A stretch of 64,000 bases of DNA from Pseudomonadota bacterium (GTDB taxonomy: Bacteria; Pseudomonadota; Alphaproteobacteria; Rhizobiales; Rhizobiaceae), in contig JAEXYH010000040.1 in NCBI GenBank assembly GCA_023451735.1, positions 62,001 to 126,000 on the forward strand. Direction: 5' to 3'. How positions within the stretch are numbered: position 1 is the first letter of the stretch; each line of letters opens with the position of its first letter. This document shows positions 43,218 through 51,912 of this stretch, one piece after another. The notes beneath the pieces were generated by a model that was not told where the DNA came from, did not search any database, and was given only the letters and a program-made list of their open reading frames with translations. Both the position numbers and the translations under genes were made by a program.

Positions 43218-44828
43218 TTAGGCAGCGCCGGGCCGGTTGATCGTCAGGAAGTGGCGAACAACAGGCTTTTCCGGACCTGAATGATAGGCAAGTACTTTGC
43301 CTTGCAGGTCAGCATCGGCATTGGAAACCCGCTTGTGCTGTCTAAGGTGTTCTGCCCAGGATTCGACCATGAACCATTCGACCAGCTTTTGCGGATCGGC
43401 ACTGTCCTCCGTTATACCCCAGCCATAGGCACCATCGCGGCGGCGCTCCTGGGAAAGTTCATCGAGCGCATGCAGGAAGGCGGTACGATGGTGCTTTTCG
43501 ACACGGTATTCGATGAGGATGAGGACGGGGCCGCGGTCATGGGCGACGGGTTCAGCGACAAGCGGCTCGGGCCAATGGTTGGACGGGATCATGTCCGCAT
43601 CGCCGGTCGGCAGTTTCAGGCGATGCATGATGAAACCCGCCACGAGCAATCCGGCAGCGCCGATCAGCAGTGTTGTCTGTATGCCTGTCGCTTCACCAAC
43701 CGCACCCCAGCCGATGCTGCCCGCCGTCATCGCACCGTTGAAGACGGTGAGGTAGACGGCAAGTCCACGGCCACGCACCCAGTTGGGCAGGACGGCCTGG
43801 GCTGCGCCGTTCAGCGTGGTCAGCGCGGTAATCCAGGCGCCACCGAGGAAAAGCAGGACGACGATGGCAAACCATTTCGGCGGGGCAAGTGCGAGCGTAC
43901 CCATGACCAATGCGGCGATGATGGCTGCACCGAGCAAAAGGCCATCGGAATCGAAACGCTCACGCAGTTTCGGCATGACCAAGGCACCACCGATCGCACC
44001 CGCGCCGACTGCGCCGAGCAGGATGCCGTAGAAGCTCGCATCGCCACCGAGCAGCTGACGGGCCACGAGCGGCAGCAGCGCCCAGACGGCGCTGGCGAAG
44101 GCAAAGAAGATCGCGGCACGGACAAGCACGACATGCAGCGGGCGGCTGGCACGGGTATAGCGAAGGCCAGCACGAAACGCGCCGAAGAAGCCTTCCGCCA
44201 ACGCGTCGTTGGTGTTCTTGGCACGCGGCCACCAGATGAGTGCGGCGATGACGACGAGATAGCTCGCGACGTCCGCGCCGTAGGTGACGCCGGCACCGAA
44301 GGCGGCAAGCAACAGGCCGCCGGCGGCGGGGCCGATCGACCGGGCAATGTTGATGCCGAGCGAGTTGAGCGCCACGGCACTTTTGACATCCTGCCGCGGC
44401 ACAAGCTCGGGAACGATCGCCTGCCATGTCGGCCCCATCAATGCGGCACCGATACCGCCGACAAAGGTCAGAGCGATGAGGGAGCTGATCGACAGCATGC
44501 CGGTATGGGCGAGCGCCATCAGCGTGAGGCTGACTGATGCCAACAGGATTTGTACCGCGATGAGGAATTTGCGGCGATCGAGAATGTCGGTCAGCACGCC
44601 CGCCGGGATGGCGAGAAGGAAGATCGGCAGTGTTCCGGCCGCCTGAACCATGGCGACGGCAGCCGGCGAGGCGGAAAGATCCGTCATCAGCCAGGAGCTG
44701 GCGACATCCCGCATGAAGCTGCCGGTATTGCCCAGCACGGTCGCTGCCCAGAGGACGGCAAAAACCGGTTGGGCGAGCGGGGCGAAGCTGCCGCCGCCCG
44801 ACTTTGATGGGATTTTTGCGGCACTCAT
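43218..44828 (-). CDS. MFS exporter (MFS_3 type) with C-terminal ferredoxin-like domain
   Basis: 536 residues. Residues about 1-415 form a 12-helix major facilitator of the MFS_3/EntS-like type (FAVLWAATVLGNTGSFMRDVASSWLMTDLSASPAAVAMVQ). Residues about 435-536 form an added soluble domain (LILIEYRVEKHHRTAFLHALDELSQERRRDGAYGWGI, then VEWFMVESWAEHLRQHKR), resembling dimeric alpha/beta-barrel monooxygenase-like domains. The combination is known in predicted efflux proteins. The ATG overlaps the DoxX gene stop by 4 nt, so the two are one operon. Copy 2 of the AATTGC element precedes DoxX. Confidence 0.88.
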   Translation of the reverse strand: MSAAKIPSKSGGGSFAPLAQPVFAVLWAATVLGNTGSFMRDVASSWLMTDLSASPAAVAMVQAAGTLPIFLLAIPAGVLTDILDRRKFLIAVQILLASVSLTLMALAHTGMLSISSLIALTFVGGIGAALMGPTWQAIVPELVPRQDVKSAVALNSLGINIARSIGPAAGGLLLAAFGAGVTYGADVASYLVVIAALIWWPRAKNTNDALAEGFFGAFRAGLRYTRASRPLHVVLVRAAIFFAFASAVWALLPLVARQLLGGDASFYGILLGAVGAGAIGGALVMPKLRERFDSDGLLLGAAIIAALVMGTLALAPPKWFAIVVLLFLGGAWITALTTLNGAAQAVLPNWVRGRGLAVYLTVFNGAMTAGSIGWGAVGEATGIQTTLLIGAAGLLVAGFIMHRLKLPTGDADMIPSNHWPEPLVAEPVAHDRGPVLILIEYRVEKHHRTAFLHALDELSQERRRDGAYGWGITEDSADPQKLVEWFMVESWAEHLRQHKRVSNADADLQGKVLAYHSGPEKPVVRHFLTINRPGAA

Positions 44829-45268
44829 TTGGCATCTCCCTTGGTGAGATCGATTGCGGCGACGATGACGAATGCACCGGCGAGGCCCAGATGTTCGAAG
44901 AAGGCATTGGTCGCCATCATGCGGTCCATGCTGGGCGCCATTTCCCAGAAACGAAGGGCAATGAAGGTGGCGAGAAGCGTGAAGCCCGACAGCGCGAGCG
45001 CGCCTGCCCAGCGCAGGAAACCGGATACGACCATGGCGGATGCCGTAAGCTCGAACACGATGACGGCCACGGCAAAGAAGACGGCAGGATGCAGGCCAAA
45101 ATGCTGCATTTCTGCAATCGCGCCGTTGAAGTCGAAGATTTTGGTGAGCGGCCCCTGGATATAGGCCGCGCAGAGCGCAAGAAGCGCAACTGTGCGTGTT
45201 GCAGGCGCGGCCACGACGTCGGCGAGAACTCTGCTCAGGCGCCTCGTGGATGGGGAGTGGTCGGTCAT
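44825..45268 (-). CDS. DoxX-family membrane protein
   Basis: 147 residues with four hydrophobic helices, starting with VALLALCAAYIQGPLTKIFDFNGAIAEMQHFGL, the typical DoxX opening. DoxX proteins associate with redox, quinone or thiol stress enzymes. The ATG at 45268 has AGAGGAG upstream; the frame is open 33 codons earlier without a ribosome site. It is the first gene of an operon with the MFS exporter (ATGA overlap) and is preceded by copy 2 of the AATTGC element. Confidence 0.85.
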   Translation of the reverse strand: MTDHSPSTRRLSRVLADVVAAPATRTVALLALCAAYIQGPLTKIFDFNGAIAEMQHFGLHPAVFFAVAVIVFELTASAMVVSGFLRWAGALALSGFTLLATFIALRFWEMAPSMDRMMATNAFFEHLGLAGAFVIVAAIDLTKGDAK

Positions 45269-45356
45269 GTCTGCTCCTCTAAGATTTGGCCGGTCGAACT
45301 GAGCGGCGTTGATGTCGGCTGATGGAGCGATATTGGCTGGAAAGATTGCGGCCAAC

Positions 45357-45400
45357 AATTGCATCAATTATTTCTATATAATTTCGATTATAGCAATTAT
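45357..45400 (-). promoter_or_regulatory. AATTGC element, copy 2 (DoxX/MFS operon)
   Basis: AATTGC at 45357, the variant AATTTC at 45380 (same 23-nt period) and GCAATTAT at 45393. The near edge is 88 nt from the DoxX ATG, almost the same distance as copy 1. Confidence 0.7.
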
Positions 45401-45470
45401 GGTGTAGAGCGAACTCGCTGACACCGTGCCGGCGACGGGGCTCGAATTGCGAGGCATCCGCCCACTCCGC

Positions 45471-45555
45471 CGTCATGCTCGGGCTTGTCCGAGCATCTGC
45501 AACGTCTCAGCGGCTGCAACGTGGACGGATCCTCGGGACAAGCCCGAGCATGACG
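45471..45555. repeat. RIME-like intergenic palindrome
   Basis: Perfect 20-bp inverted arms at 45471-45490 (beginning CGTCATGCTCGGGCTTG) and 45536-45555 enclose a 45-nt centre that includes a GGATCC-like step. Rhizobial intergenic mosaic elements have this sequence style and the transcribed form would fold into a long hairpin. Confidence 0.75.
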
Positions 45556-45628
45556 TTTCATATGGTTGCGACGTTGCACGGAACGTTGAACCATTGTCGC
45601 CAACGCCCCGCTTTGCCACGGCCAGACC

Positions 45629-47611
45629 TCACACGGCCCAGCAGGAGCAGCCGAGCGCGCCGAAAAAGCCCTTCAGATCCGAGATCGGCAGTTTCGAGGT
45701 CCAGGCACCGGCGTGATCGTGGCCATGGACGCCGCAATCGCTGGCGCAGCCGCATGTCGAGATGGCCGTGCGGCGCAGCGAGCGGGCACCCGCCCCTTCC
45801 GGCTCGCCCCAGGCAGCATAACCGCCGAATGTGCGGACCGGAGACCAGTCGGGCATGGCTGGAGGAATATTGCTTTCGTCGAGCGCGGAAAAATCACCGG
45901 CACCATAGACGATCTTGCCGCCTACCATGGTCAGTTCGGACGTCAGGAACGAGATTTCGTCCTCGGCGCAGGAGAAGAAGTCCTTGTCCGGCACGACCAG
46001 ATCGGCGAACTGACCTTTTTCGATACGGCCCTTCTTGCCTTCCTCATTGGAGAACCATGTGACCTTTTCGGTCCACATGCGCAGCGCGGTTTCGCGGTCG
46101 AGGCAATTGGCACGCGGGTAGAGCTGCATGCCGCCGACCGTCTTGCCGGTCACCATCCATGACAGCGAAACCCACGGATTGTAGGAGGCGACGCGGGTGG
46201 CATCGGTACCGGCCGAGACGTTGACGCCCTTTTCCAGCATGCGCTTGATCGGCGGCGTGGCTTCGGCAACACCATGACCATACCGTTCGACGAAATATTC
46301 GCCCTGATAGGCCATGCGATGCTGGGTGGCGATGCCGCCGCCGAGTGTCGCGATACGATCGATCGAGCGTTCCGAAATGGTTTCCGCGTGGTCGAAAAAC
46401 CAGTTGAGGCCTTCGAGCGGAATATCCTTGTTGACCTTCTCGAAGACATCAAGCGACCGCGAGATGGTTTCGTTATAGGTGGCGTGCATGCGCCAGGGCC
46501 AGCGGTTTTCGGCCAGAACCCGCACGACCTCTTCCAGTTCGCCTTCCATTTCCGGCGCCATTTCCGGGCGCGGCTGACGGAAATCCTCGAAATCGGCGGC
46601 GGAGAAGACAAGCATTTCGCCAGCCCCGTTGTGGCGGAAATAATCGTTGCCCTGCTTGTATTTGACCGAAGACGTCCAGTTGAGAAAGTCCTGCTTCTCT
46701 TCCTTCGGCTTCTGGGTGAAGAGGTTGTAGGCGAGGCGAACGGTGAGCTGGTTCTCATCCGACAGCTTTTGGATGACTTGGTAATCGTCCGGGTAATTCT
46801 GATTGCCGCCGCCGGCATCGATGACGCCGGTGATGCCGAGGCGATTGAGTTCACGCATGAAATGGCGGGTAGAATTGACCTGATAGTCGAACGGCAGCTT
46901 TGGCCCCTTTGACAATGTCGAATAGAGGATGCCGGCATTGGGTTTGGCAAGCAGCATGCCGGTCGGGTTGCCGTTGGCATCGCGGGTGATCTCGCCGCCC
47001 GGTGGGTTCGGCGTATCACGGGTGTAACCGACGGAGCGAAGGGCGGCGCCGTTCAGAAGCGCCCGGTCATAAAGATGCAGAAGGAAGACCGGCGTATCGG
47101 GGGCGATCGCATTGATCTCCTCAATGGTCGGCAGACGCTTCTCAGTAAACTGATGTTCGGTAAAACCGCCGACGACGCGGACCCATTGCGGGGCTGGCGT
47201 GATCGCCACCTGGCGTTTCAGCATGTCCATGGCATCGGCCAGCGACCGGACGCCATCCCAGCGCAGTTCCATATTGTAGTTCAGCCCCCCGCGCACGACG
47301 TGGGTGTGGTTGTCGATCAGGCCGGGCAGGACGCGCTTGCCTTTAAGGTCGATGATCTTCGTATCGGGACCGGCGAGTGCCATGATTTCGGCATCGGTGC
47401 CGACCTCGTGGAATAGGCCATCCTTGATGGCGATTGCCGTGGCATTCGGGTTGGTCCGATCGAGCGTGGTGACGCGACCGTTATGGAGAATGGTTTCGGG
47501 GTGCATTGTATCGGTTCCGGTTTTGACGGGATCGGCAGCGCGCGCCGACGAGAAAAGCGACGGAAAGGCGAGGGTCGATGCCGCGCCGAGAAGGGTTCTG
47601 CGTGTGGGCAT
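45629..47611 (-). CDS. Amidohydrolase, YtcJ-like, exported
   Basis: 660 residues. Tat-type leader MPTRRTLLGAASTLAFPSLFSSARA. The amidohydrolase core has the metal ligands in LIDNHTHVVRGG, a His in WFFDHAETI, and the catalytic Asp in VSAGTDATRVASYNPW. Overall it resembles the YtcJ/LAF3 branch of metal-dependent hydrolases. The last 45 residues (about 610-660) are Cys/Ala-rich (STCGCASDCGVHGHDHAGAW) and could bind metal. The start codon overlaps the XapX stop (TGATG), so the two are coupled. It probably hydrolyses an amide or cyclic amide; substrate unknown. Confidence 0.88.
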   Translation of the reverse strand: MPTRRTLLGAASTLAFPSLFSSARAADPVKTGTDTMHPETILHNGRVTTLDRTNPNATAIAIKDGLFHEVGTDAEIMALAGPDTKIIDLKGKRVLPGLIDNHTHVVRGGLNYNMELRWDGVRSLADAMDMLKRQVAITPAPQWVRVVGGFTEHQFTEKRLPTIEEINAIAPDTPVFLLHLYDRALLNGAALRSVGYTRDTPNPPGGEITRDANGNPTGMLLAKPNAGILYSTLSKGPKLPFDYQVNSTRHFMRELNRLGITGVIDAGGGNQNYPDDYQVIQKLSDENQLTVRLAYNLFTQKPKEEKQDFLNWTSSVKYKQGNDYFRHNGAGEMLVFSAADFEDFRQPRPEMAPEMEGELEEVVRVLAENRWPWRMHATYNETISRSLDVFEKVNKDIPLEGLNWFFDHAETISERSIDRIATLGGGIATQHRMAYQGEYFVERYGHGVAEATPPIKRMLEKGVNVSAGTDATRVASYNPWVSLSWMVTGKTVGGMQLYPRANCLDRETALRMWTEKVTWFSNEEGKKGRIEKGQFADLVVPDKDFFSCAEDEISFLTSELTMVGGKIVYGAGDFSALDESNIPPAMPDWSPVRTFGGYAAWGEPEGAGARSLRRTAISTCGCASDCGVHGHDHAGAWTSKLPISDLKGFFGALGCSCWAV

Positions 47612-47901
47612 CAGCTTCTCTCCTCTGTAGGTGATGTCTTGCGGCCGGCCATTTCGGCAGACCGTTCATTGCCCTTCGGCAGGTGGCCGAACATGTGCGG
47701 CTTGATCTGGTGGATCCATGAGATCGCCGCAGGCTCCTTACTCCACAGCGTTTTCGCCAGCGGGATGATCTGTTCGCCGACCAGAATGCCGAGCAGACCG
47801 ACGAGAGCGATGACCGGCGGGGCGGGCGAGCGGACGTTGAGCAGGCTGTAGACGATGCCGACCAGAAGACCGGCGCCGAGAGACAGAAGATAGATTTTCA
47901 T
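47611..47901 (-). CDS. XapX domain small membrane protein
   Basis: 96 residues. Two membrane helices (MKIYLLSLGAGLLVGIVYSLL and APPVIALVGLLGILVGEQIIPL) are the XapX/DUF1427 signature. The polar C-terminus reads HMFGHLPKG. A strong GAGGAGG site precedes the ATG. Function is unknown, but the family often sits next to amidohydrolases and isochorismatase-like hydrolases, as here. A short hairpin lies upstream, after the hydrolase gene. Confidence 0.82.
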   Translation of the reverse strand: MKIYLLSLGAGLLVGIVYSLLNVRSPAPPVIALVGLLGILVGEQIIPLAKTLWSKEPAAISWIHQIKPHMFGHLPKGNERSAEMAGRKTSPTEERS

Positions 47902-47929
47902 GGGAAACCTCCTCGGTGACAGGAAAACC

Positions 47930-47952
47930 GCTCCGATCGGGGTTATCGGAGC
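47930..47952 (-). terminator. Weak hairpin between hydrolase and XapX genes
   Basis: 8-bp stem (47930-47937 with 47945-47952), 7-nt loop, with a short T-rich stretch on the minus strand. It may partly uncouple the hydrolase gene from XapX and the amidohydrolase. Confidence 0.45.
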
Positions 47953-47966
47953 AGTTCCATCAGGCC

Positions 47967-48659
47967 TTACTTGTTGGCGGGGTTCGGGCCGATGCGCTTG
48001 CCGTGGGTGACGCGCTCTGCGGCGTCGTGGACCATGGTATAGGCGTAATCGATGCCCATGCCGTAAGCGCCGGAATGTTCCTTGGCGAGTGTGGTGACGG
48101 CGTCATAGGTTTCGCGGTGTGCCCAATCGCGCTGCCATTCGAGCAGAACCTGCTGCCAGGTGACCGGGATGACGCCGGCCTGAACCATGCGGTCCATCGC
48201 GTATTTGTGGGCGTCGGCAGTCGTGCCGCCGGAGGCGTCGGCGACCATGTAGATTTCGAAGTCGGAGCGGTCGTTCATCGCCGACAGCGCGAAGGTCGTG
48301 TTGCAGACTTCGGTCCAGAGGCCCGAAACGACGATCTTCTTACGGCCTTCGGCGGCATTCTTGTCGAGCGCGTCGCGGACGTTCTGGTCGTCCCAGGAAT
48401 TCATCGAGGTACGCTCGAGAATGTCGTTTTCCGGGAAGACCGACAGCAATTCCGGGAAGGTGTGGCCGGAGAAGGAAAGGGTTTCGACCGTGGTGATCGT
48501 GGTCGGGATATTGAAGATTTTTGCAGCCTTGGCGAGGCCGACGACATTGTTCTTCAGGACCTGGCGGTCCATCGACTGGACGCCGAAGGCCATCTGCGGC
48601 TGCTGGTCGATGAAGATGAGCTGGCTGTTCTTCGGGGTCAGGACTTCGAGCTTGGACAT
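47967..48659 (-). CDS. Isochorismatase-like cysteine hydrolase
   Basis: 230 residues. Fold markers are LIFIDQQPQMAFG (catalytic Asp near residue 18) and KIVVSGLWTEVCNTTFALSAM with the nucleophile Cys near residue 118, followed by VVADASGGTTADAHKYAMDRM. It resembles YcaC-type hydrolases of unknown substrate. Start 48659 is chosen from GAGGAA upstream. The frame stays open to 48857, but this extra part is low-quality basic sequence. Copy 3 of the AATTGC element lies 200 nt upstream, leaving an unusually long leader. It is followed by XapX and the amidohydrolase on the same strand. Confidence 0.88.
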   Translation of the reverse strand: MSKLEVLTPKNSQLIFIDQQPQMAFGVQSMDRQVLKNNVVGLAKAAKIFNIPTTITTVETLSFSGHTFPELLSVFPENDILERTSMNSWDDQNVRDALDKNAAEGRKKIVVSGLWTEVCNTTFALSAMNDRSDFEIYMVADASGGTTADAHKYAMDRMVQAGVIPVTWQQVLLEWQRDWAHRETYDAVTTLAKEHSGAYGMGIDYAYTMVHDAAERVTHGKRIGPNPANK

Positions 48660-49122
48660 TTTCAGGTTCCTCTTGGCGTTGGTTGAACCGCTGACGCGGC
48701 AGGTTTTGACTGGGCAGCACCTGCCGACCGGGCGCCGGGGTGTCGGCGCTCGTCTCAGGAGGTTCGTGAGTGTCTGGAAACTTTCGAGCTTGTCGCTCCG
48801 TCCACTCTCGTTCGTCTTGGCTGCTGAAAAGAAACCTAAAGCGATTTCGAAATTCACGGAATTGCAATATTAATTGCGAGTGAATTGCGATTTTCGAAAT
48901 TATTACTTTATGCCCTCCCGGCTCCCGTCGTGTCGGGCTAAGCCCCGATGATGATCGTTCGGCAGCATGGAAAGTGGCTCAATTGTTGAAAATGGTCTTG
49001 TCTCAAAGTCCGGTGAATTGGACGTAAGGAATGTCAGGTTTGCCAAATGGCAAAAAACGGACATAGGGCGGCAGGTTTTCAGGCTTGCCGGCAGCAGCGA
49101 CGAAATCGGTCTGGAAAGACGG
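48660..49122. other. Long leader and promoter region of the isochorismatase-like gene
   Basis: 463 nt. It contains the AATTGC element (48860-48903) 200 nt before the hydrolase start. Towards the AraC gene it carries a near-perfect palindrome TTTGCCAAATGGCAAA (49039-49054), which may be an operator or part of the AraC transcript end. No gene is supported here. Confidence 0.5.
48860..48903 (-). promoter_or_regulatory. AATTGC element, copy 3 (isochorismatase-like gene)
   Basis: AATTGC at 48860, AATTGC at 48883 and GAAATTAT at 48896, the same 23-nt and 36-nt offsets as the other copies. It is especially close to copy 4, sharing AATTGCAATATTAATT exactly. Confidence 0.75.
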
Positions 49123-50040
49123 TCAGCTGTTGCGGCGCCAATGCCCCGGCGTCGTTCCCACGACGTTGGTGAAAACCCGGGTAAAATGGCTCTGGTCCGC
49201 GAAGCCACAGGAAATCGCCACTTCGGACAGCGAGACTTGCGAGCCGCGTAAAAGTTCGCGCGCCCGCGTAATCCGTTCGTTGAGAAGCCACTGATAGGGC
49301 GTCACGCCGGTGGTCTCGCGAAAGGCGCGAATGAAATAGCCGCGCGACAGATTGCAGGCACGCGAGACATCCAGAATGGATATCTGTCCGTCCAGGTTTT
49401 CGAGCAGGAGGTTTTTGGCGAGCACTTCGTGTGACCGCGACAGCTTTCTCGATCGTGTCGAGGATAGCTGCGTCCTGCCTCCGTAACGTTGAACCAGATG
49501 GGTTCCGATCGCCGTCGCCAGCTGGTCGACGAACAGCTTGCTTGCCTGCTCAGGATGCTCCAGTGCCGGAATGAGCGCGCGCACGAGATTGGCGAGAACC
49601 GGGTCTGTCGACGCGGTTTCAGCCTCCAGCATCGTCACGCCGGAAAAGTCCGCCTCCTGCGCAATTCTGTTCAACGACGCCGGCGAAATCTCGAGCAGGA
49701 GCATGTCGAAGGCCCCATTGAGATCGGCTTTGTAAGGCTCGGCGAGATTGCGGATGTAGAGCGAATCCTCCTCGAACAGATGGGTCGTGGCGTGATGTTC
49801 GTGGAAGATCCGGCGTGTATGGCCAACAACAGTCGATATGCCGATGGCAAAACCGCGATCGCTGGCCGATGTCACGACCTGCTCTATCCCGTCATCGCGC
49901 GTTCCCTTGCGGAAAAACGATATGTCCGCGCCGCGAAGGGACTGATCCTTGTAGAGCTTGTCGAAAGAACATCCGAAACTGTCGGTCGTCTGCGCGCTAT
50001 TCGATTTCGTCCCGGCGATGGATTTACGGAGCAAGGGCAC
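49123..50040 (-). CDS. AraC-family transcriptional regulator
   Basis: 305 residues. The C-terminal AraC double helix-turn-helix is clear (ISILDVSRACNLSRGYFIRAFRETTGVTPYQWLLNERITRARELL, then VSLSEVAISCGFADQSHFTRVFTNVVGTTPGHWRR). The N-terminal 190 residues are an AraC-binding-like domain with low similarity to known types. Start is GTG at 50040 with a purine-rich upstream stretch; no better ATG exists. It is divergent from the truncated AraC-like gene at 50277. It may regulate the neighbouring hydrolase genes, but no direct link is visible. Confidence 0.88.
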   Translation of the reverse strand: MPLLRKSIAGTKSNSAQTTDSFGCSFDKLYKDQSLRGADISFFRKGTRDDGIEQVVTSASDRGFAIGISTVVGHTRRIFHEHHATTHLFEEDSLYIRNLAEPYKADLNGAFDMLLLEISPASLNRIAQEADFSGVTMLEAETASTDPVLANLVRALIPALEHPEQASKLFVDQLATAIGTHLVQRYGGRTQLSSTRSRKLSRSHEVLAKNLLLENLDGQISILDVSRACNLSRGYFIRAFRETTGVTPYQWLLNERITRARELLRGSQVSLSEVAISCGFADQSHFTRVFTNVVGTTPGHWRRNS

Positions 50041-50276
50041 TACTTTCTCTTTTCACCGCTCAAGGTCGATCAGGAGCGACCACGGGCCGACATGCGTTTT
50101 GATGCCATGGCTGCAAGATTTGGTCTATTCCGTTCTATCACACGTATGATTGTCGAATATGATTGATTACGCCATACCGCTTAAGTCGAAACGGATAACC
50201 GGCTTCGACTTTACCCACTCTTCTCTTTGCACAGCGCGGGCGTATAGGATCCGATGCCGGAACAATCGAGACACAT

Positions 50277-50840
50277 GTGAGTGAAGCATTGCCTGTAGGC
50301 GAGAAGATTGCGGACTATTTCGGGATTAATAATGCCCGATCCCTGGTGACCAGACCGCTCCGCCGGGCGGAGCTTTCCATCACGCATCTCTGGCGCACTT
50401 ACGAGGATGGCGATCGTCCCGTCGTGCTGCCTGCCGATGACGCATTTCTCGTCGTGCTTTATCTCACCGATGTCGAACATCGCGATATCTGGCCTGATCG
50501 GCCACCTGCGCCGCTGAAGCTATATCCGAAGGGCTCGATCTGCCTGATCAGCCTGAAACAGGGCGCGGCCATTGCCATCCGGGGCGGTTTCGAAGCGCTC
50601 GTCTTTCACATTCCGCGCCAGCATTTGGCGGAACTTGCGGATGAGGCAGGAGAGCCGCGAGTCGACGATCTGGCGATCTGTCGCGGGATCGAGGACCGGA
50701 TAGTCCGCGATATCGGCGCGGCCCTGATGCCGCTTTTCGACATGGCCGACGATGTGACCGACCGGCTTCTCGTGCATGTCGCGCTGGCATTCAACGCGCA
50801 TATCGCGCAGCGTTACGGACGCTCCCGGCATCGGAACTAA
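50277..50840 (+). CDS. AraC-type N-terminal domain protein lacking its DNA-binding domain
   Basis: 187 residues. The sequence (LSITHLWRTYEDGDRPVVLPADDAFLVVLYLTDVEHRDIW, then ISLKQGAAIAIRGGFEALVFHIPRQHLAELADEAG) matches the ligand-binding N-terminal domain of AraC regulators. The protein stops at AHIAQRYGRSRHRN, exactly where the double helix-turn-helix should begin. A hairpin terminator follows the stop, so no detached C-terminal part exists in the following bases. It is either a decayed regulator or a stand-alone sensor domain that could modulate the full AraC protein encoded divergently. Start is GTG at 50277 with a weak ribosome site. Confidence 0.72.
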   Translation: MSEALPVGEKIADYFGINNARSLVTRPLRRAELSITHLWRTYEDGDRPVVLPADDAFLVVLYLTDVEHRDIWPDRPPAPLKLYPKGSICLISLKQGAAIAIRGGFEALVFHIPRQHLAELADEAGEPRVDDLAICRGIEDRIVRDIGAALMPLFDMADDVTDRLLVHVALAFNAHIAQRYGRSRHRN

Positions 50841-50842
50841 AA

Positions 50843-50868
50843 CGCCGCGGTCGGTCGGACACGCGGCG
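50843..50868. terminator. Bidirectional hairpin between convergent genes
   Basis: CGCCGCG (50843-50849) pairs with CGCGGCG (50862-50868); the loop is 12 nt and CTTTGATCTCTT follows on the plus strand. It sits between the convergent AraC-like and dioxygenase genes. Confidence 0.6.
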
Positions 50869-50907
50869 CTTTGATCTCTTGTTGTATCATCTGGCCGATT
50901 GGAGCCG

Positions 50908-51840
50908 TCAGGCTGCCAGCGGTTCCAGATTGGCTTCGATCCGGTCGCGGAACGGCTCGTACTGGGTGGGCAGCTTCAGCACTTCACCGAGATGCGCGGT
51001 GTCCTCGTCACGGTTGAAGCCCGGCTCGTTCGTGGCGATTTCGAACAAGACGCCGCCCGGCGTGCGGAAGTAAATCGCCCAGAAGTAATCTCGATCGATG
51101 ACCGGCGTGACCTGATACCCGGTATCCATCAGCGCCTTGCGGACTTCGAGCTGCTTTTCGCGGTTATCGACGGCAAAGGCGATGTGATGCACCGAGCCGG
51201 CACCCTGCCGGGCGAACGGCGTTTTAGGCAGAGCCGCGACATCGATCGTGTCGGCACCGTTGCCGCCCGGAATTATGAAGCGGGTCACGTCACCCTGCTT
51301 TTCGGCGCGCTGGTAGCCCATATAACCGAGCAGTTCTTCCGTTGCCCCCGTGTCGTGCAGGTTGAAGCGCGCGCCGGCGAAACCGCGGATGGCGGCATCT
51401 TCGGGAACCCCTTCCGCGAGCCAGGGCGTGCGGCGGTCATTGGCCGCTTCGATCAGCGCAAGCGCATCGCCATCCGGTCCCATGAAACGCAGCCGGTTGG
51501 CACCGAAGACCGTATCGGTCTCAAGCCCATCGACACCCTGCGCGGTAAAACGATCCTGCCAGAATTTCAGCGCTCCCTTCGGAACAGAGAACTGGGTTTC
51601 GCCGACCTCGCCAACGCCGGGGCGGCCGAGCATCATGTGCTGGAACGGGAAATAGGTCATGACCGTGCCGGCAGAGCCGCTCTCGTCACCGTAATAAAGG
51701 TGGTAGACGCTGGGATCGTCGAAGTTTACCGTCTGCTTGACGCGGCGCAGGCCGAGCGTCTCGGTGAAGAAGCGGTTGTTCTGGCGTGCATCCGATGCCA
51801 TCGATGTGACATGGTGCAGTCCCTTGATATCCTTGATCAT
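50908..51840 (-). CDS. Ring-cleaving (extradiol-type) dioxygenase of the VOC family
   Basis: 310 residues made of two vicinal-oxygen-chelate modules. GLHHVTSMASDARQNNRFFTETLGLRRVKQTVNFDDP (about 6-45) provides the first metal His, GSVHHIAFAV (near 212) the second, and GVLFEIATNEPGF (near 265) the Glu. This is the MhqO/MhqA-like group linked to quinone and hydroquinone stress. The ATG has AAAGGCACCAGG upstream. It is transcribed divergently from the LysR gene at 51961, with copy 4 of the AATTGC element between them. Likely substrates are hydroquinones or catechols; this is family knowledge, not proven here. Confidence 0.9.
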   Translation of the reverse strand: MIKDIKGLHHVTSMASDARQNNRFFTETLGLRRVKQTVNFDDPSVYHLYYGDESGSAGTVMTYFPFQHMMLGRPGVGEVGETQFSVPKGALKFWQDRFTAQGVDGLETDTVFGANRLRFMGPDGDALALIEAANDRRTPWLAEGVPEDAAIRGFAGARFNLHDTGATEELLGYMGYQRAEKQGDVTRFIIPGGNGADTIDVAALPKTPFARQGAGSVHHIAFAVDNREKQLEVRKALMDTGYQVTPVIDRDYFWAIYFRTPGGVLFEIATNEPGFNRDEDTAHLGEVLKLPTQYEPFRDRIEANLEPLAA

Positions 51841-51912
51841 CCTGGTGCCTTTCTGTCTCGGCGTTTGTTCGTGTTCGTGGACAGAGATTTAGGCGCATTG
51901 ATCCGGATGCGA

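Larger units (their letters stand above)
45269..45628. other. Intergenic region with AATTGC element and RIME-like palindrome
   Basis: 360 nt between DoxX and the end of the amidohydrolase gene. It contains the promoter element for DoxX (45357-45400) and an 85-nt palindromic repeat (45471-45555). No gene is supported. Confidence 0.7.

Noticed and set aside
43281..44537. 418-codon frame antisense to the MFS exporter
   Set aside because: Its composition is charged, His/Arg-rich and repetitive, and the MFS frame is unambiguous.
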